Assembly (NCBI RefSeq): GCF_003265705.1
Contig: NW_020313057.1
Location: 6,373,363 to 6,437,362 of the forward strand
DNA length: 64,000 nucleotides
Direction: 5' to 3'
From: Callorhinus ursinus
Taxonomy: Eukaryota; Chordata; Mammalia; Carnivora; Otariidae
The notes beneath the pieces are model-generated. The model worked only from the letters and a program-made list of their open reading frames with translations, did no database searches and was not told the DNA's origin. A program made the translations under genes and the position numbers. This document shows positions 1-11,451 of the stretch, piece after piece (position 1 is the stretch's first letter; every line of letters begins with the position of its first letter).

Positions 1-1600
1 ATTGATACGCAGAATGAAGAGCCTTCATATATACAACCAACAACAAATATAGAAGTGTGGTAGAAGAAAAATCTCTCTTTACAGTTACAGCCCCAAATTG
101 AGAATATACCTATGAATATAATTAATGAGTCATGTGCATAATATATATAAAGAAAATTTTAAAACATTGCTAGATAACTCAAAAGAAAACTTGAATGAAT
201 ATAAAAGCACATCAAGTTCTTGGCTAGGAAGACATGGCATCATAAAGATTTAAGAATCATCTTAGGTTGATTTGTAAATTTCCTGTGATCCAATTGAAAT
301 AGCAAGATAAGCTTATTTCAGAGTACTTATGATAAAGAGCGAGAAATCCAGGGAAATTCGAGGAAAGCAGAGAAAGGGAGAGTAGGCTGGCCTTAGTATT
401 ATGTATTAGTAAATGTATTATAATACATTTATAATGTATTATAGTAATTAATTAGTAATGTATTATAAAGCTATGATAATTAAAAACTGGTGATTCTGGT
501 AGCTGAATAAGCAGAGAGTTGGAACAGAGTTTAGAAATGTAGAAATAAGCCCAAATACATACAAAGTTTTAATATATGATAAAAATGGCATTTGAAATCA
601 GTGGGGAAAGAGGCAATATTCATTAAATAACAAGTGGATAGGTATCATGCAAATAGCACATCTCTATCTCACTACTTACACAAATACGGTAGAGGAGTCC
701 AATTGTGGAAGGTTAAAAAAACTAAAATCATTAAGATACTAGAAAAACCAATAATCTCATAGTAGGAAAGTTCTTTCTAATATGACACAAAGCCCAGAAG
801 ACCTAAAACACTGAAATGAAAAGTCTGGTTATATAAAAGTAAAAACATTTTCTATGTGACCAAAACCAAAAATCAAATACAAAGGTAAATGAGAAACTAT
901 AAAAAAAGTTTGCAACTCATATGACAGAGTTACTGTTCTTAATATAAAAAGATACAAATTAATATAAACAACAATCCAGTAGAAACATGAGCAATGGATA
1001 CAAAATAAAGCACATAGGAGAGAAGAGAAACATGCAAAAGGATACCATGTCAGAGAAAAGTAAGCAAATACTACACTGAAAGATTATCATATATGAGCAA
1101 AGATCCAAGCAGCCTATGAGCAGTATGGGTGAGGATGTAGGGAAATATGAACTCACCTGAATTTCTGGTGGTGTAACTGTTAAAACCTCGATGGGAGTAA
1201 TTTAACAATGTCTACCTTAAAAAAAAAAATCCCTATGGTTTTTGAACTATTATTTTAATTTCTTTAAATTTGTCTTAAACACTCATGCAAGTATGAAATG
1301 AGTAAGGCTCAAGTATAGCTCCCAAAATAGTTTCTGGAATAATGAATAACGATAATAATAAAGACTGAAGAGTGATTTTAAGGTCATAAGAGAGAACATT
1401 TAAAGAAAAGCATGGTACTTCCATACACTGGAATACTATGCAGCTTTTATAAAGAATGAGGCTTCTCTACATGACTCACACTGAGTGAACTACAAGCTAT
1501 ATTGGGAAGTGAGAAATGCAGCACTCAGGGACTGAACCTAATATTGGCATATACTTGTATCTTTGTGTGTGCATAGAATAATTCTGGAAAAATATTCTAG
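1..1600 (+). repeat. Decayed L1M-type LINE, ORF2 C-terminal part and 3' end
   Basis: The text follows the order of the end of L1 ORF2. A 'CTATGATAATTAAAAACTGG' stretch is near 473, a 'GTGGGGAAAG' block near 602, a 'GATGTAGGGAAATATGAACT' block near 1134, and 'GAATACTATGCAGC' near 1431. All frames are broken by stops and indels, and the longest in-frame piece is under 70 codons, so the element is dead. Heavy divergence points to an old L1M subfamily rather than a carnivore-specific L1. The left end runs out of the window. The right boundary is approximate, because similarity fades around 1550-1650. Confidence 0.75.
401..470. repeat. AT-rich palindrome and short tandem duplication inside the L1
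   Basis: Positions 411-430 form a perfect 20-bp palindrome. A 12-bp word TAATGTATTATA occurs at 432-443 and again at 456-467, a 24-bp period. This lies where other L1 copies read straight through, so it is probably a local slippage expansion after insertion. Confidence 0.7.
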
Positions 1601-2364
1601 AGCCCTGGCAGTCAGTCTTGCCTTTCGGGACAGGAACTGGAATACTTGGTTCAGAGTTAGGAAGACTTCCTTCCTTCCTTATGAATTTCATATGACATGT
1701 CTTCATTACCTACTAAAATAACTGGAATAACCAAACACAACTAAACAAAAAGGAGGTTTTGAAATTTTAAGGAGAGTGCAGATTTATGACGGCTTAGCAA
1801 TTCTAACGGAGCTGCAAGGGACAGATCGCACCTGAGGGCTGACTGTTCACAGTGATCCAAGTGCCAGATGGCCCAGTGTGTTCACTGTATTCATCTTTCC
1901 TAGAAGATCTAGATGATCTACTCTTCCATACAAAAGAAGCTAATACCTTTTTTTTTTTAAATCAATTTTTAGGGGAAATTTGGAAATGGAATTGTGCCTG
2001 CAGAATCTACAACATGAGCTTTCTAGAACTACCTGTGAACATCAAAGAAATCACTGGCTGAGCCAGGTGATGACTTACAAGGTTAGACAGCAACTATAAA
2101 ACTCATGCCGTCCCTCGCTGCACCCCACCCTTCGTGCCTATGTCTCTGAGAAAAAAGAAAGCACCATCTGCCTTGCTTCTGTGTGTGGAAGGTATGGAGC
2201 GGCTTCATGTCTTAAAATAGACTCAGAAATAATAACTTCCCCACTTTGTTTTTAGTTATGAGAATATAGCTTAAAACATTTGGCATTTGAGAATAAAGCA
2301 GAAGGGGAGAGCTGGAATGAGGGTGGGTTGGTATGTGGGAGCAAAAAGAACTAATAGTCGGAAC
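1601..2364. other. Unique DNA, nothing recognised
   Basis: No repeat family, RNA gene or convincing exon is seen. The stretch holds a T run near 1948 and short chance open frames on both strands. Confidence 0.5.
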
Positions 2365-2520
2365 CACCTGCCATGTGGTGGGCACTGTGCTAAGTCTTTC
2401 ACGTGGATATGTCATGTATTCCTCACAATGCTAAGAGGTATGTGCTAGTAATATCATTTTATGCATGAAGAAAAGTGCAGCCTTGGAGCTGGTAAGAGAA
2501 CCATGTTCCCAACCCCACAG
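2365..2520 (-). repeat. MIR SINE fragment
   Basis: The + strand reads GGGCACTGTGCTAAG, then a TCACGTGG-to-CCTCACAATGCTAAGAGG block, then an ATTTTATGCATGAAG block. This is the reverse complement of the MIR core (CCTCATAGGGTTGTTGTGAGG to CTTAGAACAGTGCC). The element is old, diverged and non-coding. Confidence 0.75.
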
Positions 2521-5380
2521 CACCAACCATCATTTTATTTGGTATCTTTGTTCAATATGTTCCCATTTTCTTATCTTGCATTGTGTAGAACATCATCCTT
2601 CCTTCATGAATAGAATTTCATCTGTGCTAGGGAAAATTCTGATGCTAAGCATTTAGAAGAAGAGGAGTTCAATGTCAAATGTGGATGCTCTTCCAAAAAA
2701 GAAAAAAAATCTGGTGATTCACTAAAATCTCAACTCGTTCGTGTTCCAGGAATTTACAGCTTCCCTCATGTTTTCTTCAAATAAAGTAAGATCTTATGTT
2801 TCTTAGTTTTAGGCAAGTTAAGTAATTTTGTTGTCAAGTTTTAAGTCATTTCTCAATGGAATGATGGGTGCTGGGATGACTTCTTTATCCCTGCTTTGAG
2901 ACGGCTTCTGGAATTTTCTAAAGGTAATGTTTTTCAGACTGGCATGACCTGTTGAGACAAACGTGAAGTATATTTCTGGGTTGGAGCTGGTAGGTTAGCC
3001 CTGAGCCCTTCAGGTTCCTTCTGTCTGCGCACAGAAGAGTCTCAGGTCCAAAGAAGTTCCAAATATATGTCCACGCTTTTGAACTTTTGAACTAGATTTT
3101 TCTTTATCCCTATTCTAAAACTCACCATGAGTTTGGCTTTGTTTCTAATGAGGAAAGGTGCCTTTGTTACTTCTAAAGATTGCTATTTAGAAACAAAGTT
3201 CCAAATGTCAGGCTGAATCTGGAAGTGATTACTCACAGGAATAAAACATGGTAAGTACATATTTGAATGAATGCTCACAGCTGTGTTTTTTATTAGAGAA
3301 ATTCAGTGAGAAGAGTTTTAATGCTGTGTTATAGTTGAGAATCTTAAGGTGTATAACACTGGCAATTCCACATTAGAGCTCCCCTGGCAACTGTCACTCT
3401 GTGACATCACATTTTATGTAATGAGGCATAAAAATGTACACTTTGTGAACTCCACAGCAAATTCATGTGTAGGGGGAATCGGAGTGAAGGGGGGTGTAGG
3501 AGCTGCCTCTGAAATCTTAGTTATAACGTTTCAACTCTTCAGTATCTCTGTTTGAAGCTCCATTTTTGTAGCTCTCACAATTTAGTGATACTAACACACT
3601 GTACATGCTTTAAGTGTTAAAGAGAAAATACCCAATCCCTTTTCCTATTCCATTTATCTGACTCTCGTTAATTTCCCTTTCAATCCATAAGATCTTGTGG
3701 AGCCATTAACAGGTTCTATTGTCCAAATCTCACTATTTTATGAGCTGTTGGCTTAATGGCTACAAAAAGTTTTATAGCATCTAGTGACCCAATACCTACT
3801 GAGTGGATCTAGTTTCGACTAGTCACCAGAGTCCTGATTTTGGCTTCCGTCTTTCTAACAGCTAGCTAGGGGACCAGTCACTATTGAATACAGATCTGAG
3901 TGGCCTCCGATCCAGATGGTGAGTGTAGGGATTATCTCTCTTCCCAGATGAGACAAAAGTCCTTGCCTAATATTCAGCACAACCCCTGCTGAGCAAAAGG
4001 AAAAGTTGGTGAGAACCGAGATACCCTTGGATGGCCTTTAAAATTGCTAACTTTGAGTTGCAGAGGGAACTTTGTGCTTGTGAATGCCCTTACATTCAAA
4101 ATGTGAATTGAACAAGTGTTAATTCCTCAGTCCTTTCCCCCAGACGGAGCCACACAGATGGGCTGATTAAAATCATAGGTCTGTGTTAAAGGAAAATTAT
4201 TGCATTAGAGGGAGCATTTGGGGAAAGTGGGCGATGGGTTGGGGAAAAAAATAACAAACAAAAGCAGATGGAGCATCTTGCTTGGAAAGATATTATTCCA
4301 TTATTCTTTTATTATCTAACTTCTGAAATGGGAGAACGTAGAATAATGGTAGATACAGATTTGTCAATAATAGAACATCAGGTAAAACTCCTTCAGGGCC
4401 ATAACAACTAATAGGCTATTGTTTAATAGTTTTGCAAAAGCTTGCTTCTTTTTGTCTTCAGTCGTGCTTTGCAGTGGTTTGCTGAGGCGAGGAGCTACTG
4501 CATACCATGACATCATGTGCAATGCGTCCAGATCCCTAAGACAAACCCCTCCAATTAGTACTCTGAAAAGGAGTATACTGGCCACTCCAACATCCTCACT
4601 AGAATACAGTTCACTGAAAGAGTTCTGCTATCTTTAAGCAAACTGGTTCTTTTGTTGGAGAGACTGTTATTCCCGAAGTATCTTGGTTTATGTAATCCGA
4701 AAAGAATGTAGCTCAAGTAACAATGATTTTGAAGTTTATGTTACAGAAAGCATGATAAGCATTTGTCTAAGATGATGTAAAGAGAGCTTTAATTAAAGTT
4801 AAAGAAATCAAATTTTGGAAAAGGAGGTTAAAAACAGTTTGCAGACTTGCTAGGGAATATAAGGACCCTGCCACTAAAAAGCAAATACACCCACTAGTCC
4901 AATAAATTATAAACGGGATTCCAGGCATAGGAGTGCCTTTGTGAGCACAGTTTCCTTCTAAAACCATCGGGGAAAATTACTGACTTCTGGCTACTTCCAA
5001 AGAATGGGAAAATGAACCAGGGTAAGAGAGCAAAGAAGACCATCACCCAGGAATATTTGGGGCAGAGGTCTAAGGTCAGGGTGCTGAAGAGATTTGGGGT
5101 AATTATCCATCAGAGTGCAGGACCTGGGAGAGTCATCATTACGCAAGCTCCAGAGGGAATGGGATCCTTGTCTTCACATCACAGTCTATTAGTGCCATTG
5201 GATTAAAAGTGTGGGTCCTCTCTACTCTTCAGAAGCTTTGGGGTTTTAAAAGGTGATTCTCTTATTTATAGTCGTCATTGTTTTCTGGGGATCTTCTTCT
5301 CTATAATCATGATTTTCTGGGAAGGCTGCCTGGTAAAGAGGAATGTTTCATAGACCCTGAACTATGGGTATCTGCCACTT
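2521..5380. other. 2.9 kb unique DNA without recognised repeats
   Basis: I recognise no interspersed repeat, RNA gene or protein family. A CRE-like octamer TGACATCA is at 3412-3419. Open frames here, such as one at 5012-5206, are short and look like no family I know. The length without a repeat is moderately unusual for this window. Confidence 0.5.
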
Positions 5381-5550
5381 TTAGCCCAGTGACTTGGGTA
5401 GGCTACTTCATGTCTCTGAGACCCGACTGATACATCTTCAAAATGGAGACCGCACTCCCCATCTCATACCTGTTTTGGAAGGATTGGTGAAACACACAGA
5501 GAGGAAGGATCTAGCAGAGTGGGTGGCATACGGTGCGTCCTCCGTAAATG
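5381..5550 (+). repeat. MIR SINE fragment
   Basis: The order is that of a MIR: 'GTGACTTGGGTAGGCTACTT', then 'ATGTCTCTGAGACC', then a degenerate 'ATCTTCAAAATGGAGA' in place of ATCTGTAAAATGGGGA, then 'GGTGGCATACGGTGCG' in place of the GCCTGGCACATAGTAAGCGC end. Confidence 0.7.
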
Positions 5551-5699
5551 AGAATTTTTTTCCCTCCCTTCCTTCTGTTCCCTTTACTGGAATGGGAACA
5601 GCTTAGTCTATATGATAATAAAATATTTGTTTCCATAGACACAAGGACCCTGACAAAAGTTTTGACCATGCCATGGGGCATTTAGTGTTTTTAAGAGGG

Positions 5700-5850
5700 T
5701 TAGGTAAGAATTAGGCATCCACAAGGTCCCAAACAATATGTTAAAAACTAGAATACAGTGATGAAGACATGATCTGCCCATGGTTCTTGTGTTCTGGAAC
5801 TTACAGTCTGGCAGGCGCTGGAAAGAAATCCCGTTGTAAGCAGTTATATA
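5700..5850 (+). repeat. Old interspersed repeat fragment (family uncertain)
   Basis: Around 5758-5815 the text resembles the common ancient mammalian phrase for a 'CTGCCCTCATGGAGCTTACAG' block, here as 'TGTTCTGGAACTTACAGTC'. The same phrase recurs near 13250. I cannot name the family with confidence. A 135-codon open frame on the minus strand (5608-6015) crosses it and is probably chance. Confidence 0.45.
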
Positions 5851-6380
5851 GAGAGTTTCCTTCAAAGGGTAGAAGCTGAAGGTGTTCTGAGACCTCAGAA
5901 GACCAGGGGACTTGGGAGAAGGTAGGATCTCAGTGGCACCAGACACATTCCTCTCCTCATGTCTCACAGGGCCCTTGCGCGGGCCACTCCCAGTGACACC
6001 ATCCCCTGAGATCACTGACAGCCAGGAAGCAGGTGGTGAGGCTCAAACGAGAAAACATCTGTGAAAGAGTCTGGGAATCTAGAAGGGGCTAGACAGAGAC
6101 AGGGCGCCTTTGTCATTCTGGGCTCTCTGCAGGCCTGCACCCTGGGGAAGTCTGATCTCCTGCAGCAGGCTCTGCTCTCCCAGGTATACTCCCGGGGTGG
6201 GGGCGGGTGCGGTGAGGGCTCCAGGAGGCTGTTCTGAGACCACTCACTTATTTCAGAGTAGCCCACAAGCAGAAAAAACTTTCAGAAGCACTAAGTTATA
6301 ACTACTGTAATTCTAGTCATCCCTAAAGAGCTCCTCCCCACCCCCTGCCCGATCTACACTTCCCTCTGAAGGTCCACGCA
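5851..6380. other. Unique DNA, GC-richer than average for the window
   Basis: No gene or repeat is recognised with confidence. A weak MIR-like stretch lies near 6035-6090 but is too diverged to call. Confidence 0.45.
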
Positions 6381-6393
6381 CTTACGCAGAGGT

Positions 6394-6595
6394 GTTTTTT
6401 TTTTTTTTTTTAAGATTTTATTTATTTATTTGACAGAGAGAGACACAGCGAGAGAGGGAACACAAGCAGGGGGAGTGGGAGAGGGAGAAGCAGGCTTTCC
6501 CGTGGAGCAGGGAGCCCGACGCGGGGCTCGATCCTTCTGGGATCATGACCTGAGCAGAAGGCAGACGCTTAACGACGGAGCCACCCAGGCGCCCC
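6394..6595 (-). mobile_element. Carnivore tRNA-Lys SINE (SINEC type), young copy
   Basis: It is full length. The poly-T (A tail on the minus strand) starts at 6395, followed by the AAGATTTTATTTATTTATTTG tail block, the purine-rich stretch, and the head GAGCCACCCAGGCGCCCC ending at 6595. A perfect 13-bp target-site duplication, CTTACGCAGAGGT, flanks it at 6381-6393 and 6596-6608. The clean duplication and near-consensus body indicate a relatively recent insertion. Confidence 0.95.
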
Positions 6596-6833
6596 CTTAC
6601 GCAGAGGTTTTATTGGCAAGTGTGAGAACCCGGAGATGTGAAGTCATAGGGACCTGACTCATAGCAACTCTTGCAATGAAAGCAAGTTTGTCCGCCTCCT
6701 TTCAGTGCGTAAAATGAGGCTCTTTTAGGGGCTGTGGAGGCCCTGCTTACATCTTTGTTGGATGGTCCTGGGACTTGGATTTCTCTGTTAAATTCTTTGT
6801 GTTGTTACAACAGCCACTTAGCAGGGGCTTCTT

Positions 6834-7039
6834 CTTTTTCTTCTTCTTTTTTTTTTTTTAAAGATTTTATTTATTTATTTGAGAAAGAGAGTGCACAGGC
6901 AGGGGGAGCAGCAGGGGGAGAGGGAAAAGGAGACTCCCCACTGAGCAGGGAGCCCGACATGGGGCTCGATCCCAGGACCCTGGAATCATGACCTGAGCTG
7001 AAGGCAGACACTTAACCCACAGAGGTGCCCAGGCGCCCC
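6834..7039 (-). mobile_element. Carnivore tRNA-Lys SINE (SINEC type)
   Basis: The T tract at about 6847-6859 is followed by AAAGATTTTATTTATTTATT, a GCAGGGGGAG-rich body, and a head ending AGGCGCCCC at 7039. Imperfect target duplications lie at 6820-6833 and 7040-7053 (AGCAGGGGCTTCTT and AGCAATGGCTTCTT). Divergence is higher than in the copy 250 bp upstream. Confidence 0.93.
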
Positions 7040-7143
7040 AGCAATGGCTTCTTAAATGCCAGAGACCTAGAGTTTGGGATCAGAGAAACCCTCCAACAAC
7101 TTGTGCTGACTTCCCAAAGTCCCATCAACAGTTTAGGGAATGC

Positions 7144-7169
7144 AAAAAAAAAAAATAATAATAATAAAA
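7144..7169. repeat. A run followed by (ATA)n microsatellite
   Basis: A run of about 12 A is followed by four ATA units and more A. No retroposon body is attached on either side. Confidence 0.85.
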
Positions 7170-8624
7170 CCCTCTGAGCCCTGTAACACTTGGTACGACA
7201 TCGGTCCATCGGTGGTGTTGACAGAGAAAAATACTTAACATCTTAATATTGCATTGTAAACAGGTGATTAAGGACAGAGTTTTCAGGATTTGAGGACTCC
7301 AAAATTAATATACAAGAGACAGCACATTTTAATAAGCGGTCAATGAAGTACACCAAATAGAAAATAGACCGCTGCCTGCTATCAGAGCTAGCCAGCTGAA
7401 GAATCATTCCGCCTCAACTCAGTAATATAGGAACCCTTAACAGCATTAAATATTAAGTTCTAAAATAAGAAAAGAAGGTGGGAAGAATAAAAACCTATAG
7501 CAAAAAGACAAAACCCTAGAGGGAGAATTCAAGAAAATCTGTTTATTTGTGATCTCCCCCCACCCCCATTCCCTCATGAAAGCTTTGTCAGTAGTCGATG
7601 GGTCTCACGTGCGTGAAGCTGTTAATCACATTTAGGAAATCTACATGCAGTTAACTGCATATGAAACTCACTTAAGTCAGGCAGATTTACTACCCCAGAT
7701 CAGTCTTATTTCATTTACTCTATTCCTATCGGTAATACAAATGCACTCTAACATGAGTCTGGGAGTCTTGACTTGACAATCGCCCTTTCTTTTTCGGACG
7801 AGTGAGGCCAGGATGCAGTTCCTGACCTGTTGGAAGAAGGTGTGGTTCAGAAGCTCCCAAACAGGAGTAGACCGTAAATCAATCAGGCAACTAACGCGCT
7901 TCACAATTGGGCGTGGGCACACAAGATCACACTGGCTTAACGAAAGTAAACTCGAGGTGGGAGGAAAAAGTCGACATTAGCTTTTTATTTTGGCGCAAGT
8001 TGGGAGCAAATGCCAAAGTGTTCTGTTTCCGGGCGAAACCTGGACTCCAGCGGCCGGTGAAGGGGATGTTAACTGCACTGTTCTACGCTTGAAACTTTTT
8101 GGTGGACAACTTGGTATTTTCAGAGAAAAAAAAAAAAAAACTCACGAAATAGATCCAGAGGCTACAGCTTTCAAGACTTGAATAAAGCAAACGAGGAAAC
8201 CCATCTGGTTCAGAGACACCCGGATACTTAGATCCACCCTGTCCCTTTGGGGCTCAGGATGATGCTGTGTGTGACTTGGACCTTTTGCACTTCCTCAGTA
8301 AAGAGGGGATGAGAGGTCCCAGTGGAACGCTCAGGCTGAGGATGGAAGAGAAGGATGCCGTGAAGAAAGGGTTGCTGAAGGAAGCTGGTCCTACAAGGAA
8401 GGACACTTTCTAACGCTCGAGTTACAAATGATCAAGTAAGGAGTTTTCACTTTGGCCCCGAGGCCATCTCATTATGGCGAAAACCTTGCTTCTCGGAGCT
8501 TCGGGATTTGCAGTTTTGGAAACTTGAGTACATTCCCAGCTGATCCAGCAAAGCATGATGCTCTTCGTTCTATGAAAATACAGGACATCATTATGCTTGT
8601 GCTTCTAACACATGCAATGTAGCC
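7170..8624. other. Unique DNA with CpG-enriched core (7590-8220)
   Basis: No repeat or exon is recognised. I count about 23 CpG dinucleotides between 7590 and 8220, roughly 3.6 per 100 bp, clearly above most unique stretches of the window. Clusters include ACGCGC near 7892, CCGGGCG near 8029 and GCGGCCGG near 8050. A 15-A run is at 8126-8140. It could be a regulatory element or a remnant of an old retrocopy. Nothing in the sequence decides. Confidence 0.45.
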
Positions 8625-8790
8625 TCCGGTGCAAAATGGGATTAATATTGGTGCCCGCCGAAGTGACTTACAAAAGGTTGCCATGAGTACTGAATGAGTT
8701 CATTCACAATGGCAGCTTCACCTAGTACAACAGCAATGAAATCTAGCTGCTAGTGCTCTTCTTGTCATTATTGTGGCCATATTTCCACAG
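8625..8790 (+). repeat. MIR SINE, 3' part
   Basis: 'CAAAATGGGATTAATATTGG' at about 8632 matches the MIR TAAAATGGGGATAATAATAG block. It is followed by 'GTTGCCATGAGTACTGAATG' for the GTTGTGAGGATTAAATG block, then a TCTTGTCATTATT-like end. Confidence 0.7.
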
Positions 8791-9028
8791 GAAGAATTGT
8801 GCTAAGTCACAATACTCAGAAGGCTGGGAAATGATAACACTGTAAGTGGATTAAAGGCTGGCTGGGAGGAATTCCCTAAATATTTCTCTTCTATCTATTC
8901 TATACCTACAGGATTAGGGAAATGTTACCAACTTCTCTACATTTTTACTTAGCTGCCGCTTAATTAAACTAATCATGGAAAACTGTAGGGGCAAAAGAAG
9001 GTCACAAGAGGGGCAGTTCAAAGTTGGA
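8791..9028. other. Unique AT-rich DNA
   Basis: Nothing is recognised. Short poly-pyrimidine tracts are the only structure. Confidence 0.4.
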
Positions 9029-9265
9029 ATTTTTTGGTTATTTTGTTTATTTATTTATTTATTTTAAAATTATTATTATTTTCTCTTAGAGAGAGGAAAT
9101 GCGAGTGGGGCAGGGGGACAGAGGGAGAGGGAAAAGAAGAATCTTAAGCAGGCTCCATGCTTAGTGTAGAGCCCGACATGGGGCTTGATCTCACAACCCT
9201 GAGATCATGACCTGAGCCAAAACCAAGAGTCAGATGCTTAAGCAACTGAGCCACCCAGGTGCCCT
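9029..9265 (-). mobile_element. Carnivore SINE, older SINEC subfamily
   Basis: A TTTATTTATTTATTTATT tract is followed by a purine-rich body, GAGCCCGACATGGGGCTTGA, the block CCCTGAGATCATGACC, and the head GAGCCACCCAGGTGCCCT. The 'CCAAAACCAAGAGTCAGATG' version is an older subfamily than the copies at 6.4 kb. No clear target duplication is seen. Confidence 0.92.
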
Positions 9266-10149
9266 GATTTTATTTTATATTATATTTTTTTGGGCGGGGG
9301 GTAAATTTGAAGAAACATTCTCATCCACAGAGACTTGGTCATGGTGCTATGGGTAAAAGACATTAGCAGAGTGGATATATGTGTCTATGTGACATCTTAT
9401 TTTATTCCGAACAACAAAAGTGGCAGAACCAAGACCTTTCCTTCTGCCATCTGCCTCTTTTTGTCCCTGAATTTGCTCTTTCTCCTCTTATGCCCTGGAG
9501 GAAAGATGATTACCCATTAGTTATTTCAGCAGGGCAGAATTATTCTTAAGAATCTCCGTAGCCAGGATTATTGCCTTAATTCGTCAAATTCTAGGAATAC
9601 ATCTGAATATAGTATGCTATTCACAGATTTCTAGATCTAGTGGGATTTGAGACTGTCCCCCAAGGATTTTCTGCAATCAACATATATAATAGCATCAGGA
9701 CTAGGTTTATATGCTGAAAACATGGGGCAGCATTAATTTGGGTCATTTTTATAAGCCATTACATATCGATTGACCAAATTAGCTGGATGTGATGTGAATT
9801 GATTAAGGTAGCTAGATTTACTAATTGATTGTACTGGAACAAAAATCGTTTTGATTCTATAGATGCAGACCAAATCTTTTAAGTGACTAGAATAATGCAC
9901 TGCGTGACAGAGTTACGCCATGGAGAAAGCTCTATGTGGCCCATGGGAATATTCTTCCTAGTGTAACTGCCGCGCATATACTGTTCTTTCTCATTCCAAG
10001 TCACAGAGATGAGTAAAAGAAGGAAAAGTAAAACGAAATGCTGAATAAATAGTCAATGGAAATGCAGCGACAAGAGCATAATCCAGAAGACTTGCTGAGT
10101 CCAGTTTTATCAGTCTTGTCAGATGGGCACTCCACCTTCTTGGGTGCGG
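9266..10149. other. Unique AT-rich DNA
   Basis: There is no recognised repeat or gene. 9740-9835 holds several ATTGATT/TTAATT-type homeodomain core words, for example near 9767, 9799 and 9825. These are frequent by chance in AT-rich DNA. Confidence 0.4.
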
Positions 10150-10375
10150 GGTTAAGCACATCACCCCGCAGTCACACTCCCTGGGTTCTGGGCCAAGCTT
10201 GCCAATTTCACTCATTGGCTGACCCTTAACTTCTCTGCATCTCAACTTTGGGACCAGGAAATCAGGTATGATTGACCCTATCTTGTAGAACCGTGTAAAG
10301 CATTCGATGAGATAAACCCACCTTGAGCACTTAGGACAGTGTCTCCCACATTACAAGTCCTCAATAGATACAAGC
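10150..10375 (+). repeat. MIR SINE, near full length
   Basis: The copy runs from 'GGGTTAAGCACATCACC' through 'CTCCCTGGGTTCTGGG', 'GACCCTTAACTTCTCTGCA', 'GTGTAAAGCATTCGATGAG' and 'GAGCACTTAGGACAGTGTC' to 'TCCTCAATAGATAC'. It covers the whole MIR consensus order and is diverged throughout. Confidence 0.82.
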
Positions 10376-11260
10376 CCTTTTTTATGCTCCTCTTCATTAT
10401 TCTATCTGTAGGTCTTCCCCCTTCATCATCTCTGATTTGTCTTGGCTCATCCTGCTTCCTAACGCTTGGGTTCAGTTATGCTTCCTCCGAGATCCAGAAG
10501 CCACTGGTTTTGGCGTGCTGTTTCCAAGGGAACTTCCTGTTGCACTGGCTTTGGGTTCTATCAGTGGCCAGGGAAAATGGAATGAGAGCCAACTCTGCCT
10601 AAGGGAGAGAGGCCTGATGCCATAAAACACCACGTATGACATAGTTTCCCACTGCTAAGATTAGCATCTCTGCAGAATCAGAATGTGGTAGGAGAGATAA
10701 CTCAGTAAATTAAATGATGACTCTGCAATCAATGTGCAAACTGCCCTTTTACTTTTAGTAAAATAGGCAGCTCTTTTCAGATGCATGTTTATGACACAGA
10801 TTACCCATGTTTGCTGCCCTCTGGAGAGTAAAGAAGAGCCCTCTTTTAGATACTCTCTGCAGATAGGTTTCAAATTCTGGCAAATAGAGACAGCAATGCA
10901 ATTATTCACAGGAACAGATTCCACAGGCTGCGTCTCCCATGTGAGTGAAAAGCATTTCATCAAATTGTTGTATTGTTTAAAGCAAGGTTGCTTATAGCCA
11001 TAAAGAGGGCTCAAACACCTGCTTTGAAACCAGGTACACAAACACACATCCTGCCTGGAGTCTACTCCTTCGCCTTGTTACGAACCTTGATCTCAACCTT
11101 GAAACATTCAGTTCTTTTCCCAATCCAGAGCCTTAACCTGGGCATTTTTCAAGAACCAGTCCGTGCTTTCAAGATGCTTATCCTTCACTGAGTTATATTA
11201 AAAGTAGGTCTCAAAACCAAAAATACATTCATTTGAACTCTGCTTCTAAATTATCTCAAT
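10376..11260. other. Unique DNA
   Basis: No repeat is recognised. Overlapping open frames on both strands (a 128-codon minus-strand frame at 10661-11047 and a 70-codon plus-strand one at 10785-10997) match no family I know and are most likely chance in a stop-poor stretch. There is no splice or codon-use argument for an exon. Confidence 0.45.
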
Positions 11261-11451
11261 CAGAGGATGCTCTGTCTTGGCGGTGGTTAATCCCAGTTGT
11301 GCCTCCAAATCACCTGTGGTGATTTTAGGGGGATGTCTGGTCTTCAGCCCTAGAGACTGTCAATGGGGGAGGGGGCACGAGGCCTAGGAATGGGTACTTC
11401 TGAAAACTTCCACAGGGTCTACAGTGTACAGCCAGCCTGTGAACCACTTTG
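11261..11451 (+). mobile_element. MER5A-like hAT-Charlie DNA transposon remnant
   Basis: It begins CAGAGGATGCTC and ends GAACCACTTTG, which are degenerate inverted ends of the CAGTGGTTCTC type. Inside are CAAATCACCTGTGG, a 'CCTAGAGACTGTCAATGGGG' block and GTACAGCCAGCCTG, in MER5A order. It is non-autonomous, old and inactive. Confidence 0.75.

Noticed and set aside
5608..6015. 135-codon minus-strand frame
   Set aside because: It runs through an old repeat fragment and unique DNA, with no recognised domain and no exon signals I would trust.
8126..8140. A run as a retrocopy tail after CpG-rich DNA
   Set aside because: No flanking direct repeat and no recognisable transcript upstream. Left as an open possibility only.
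10661..11047. 128-codon minus-strand frame
   Set aside because: It overlaps a plus-strand frame and shows no known domain. A chance frame is the simpler reading.
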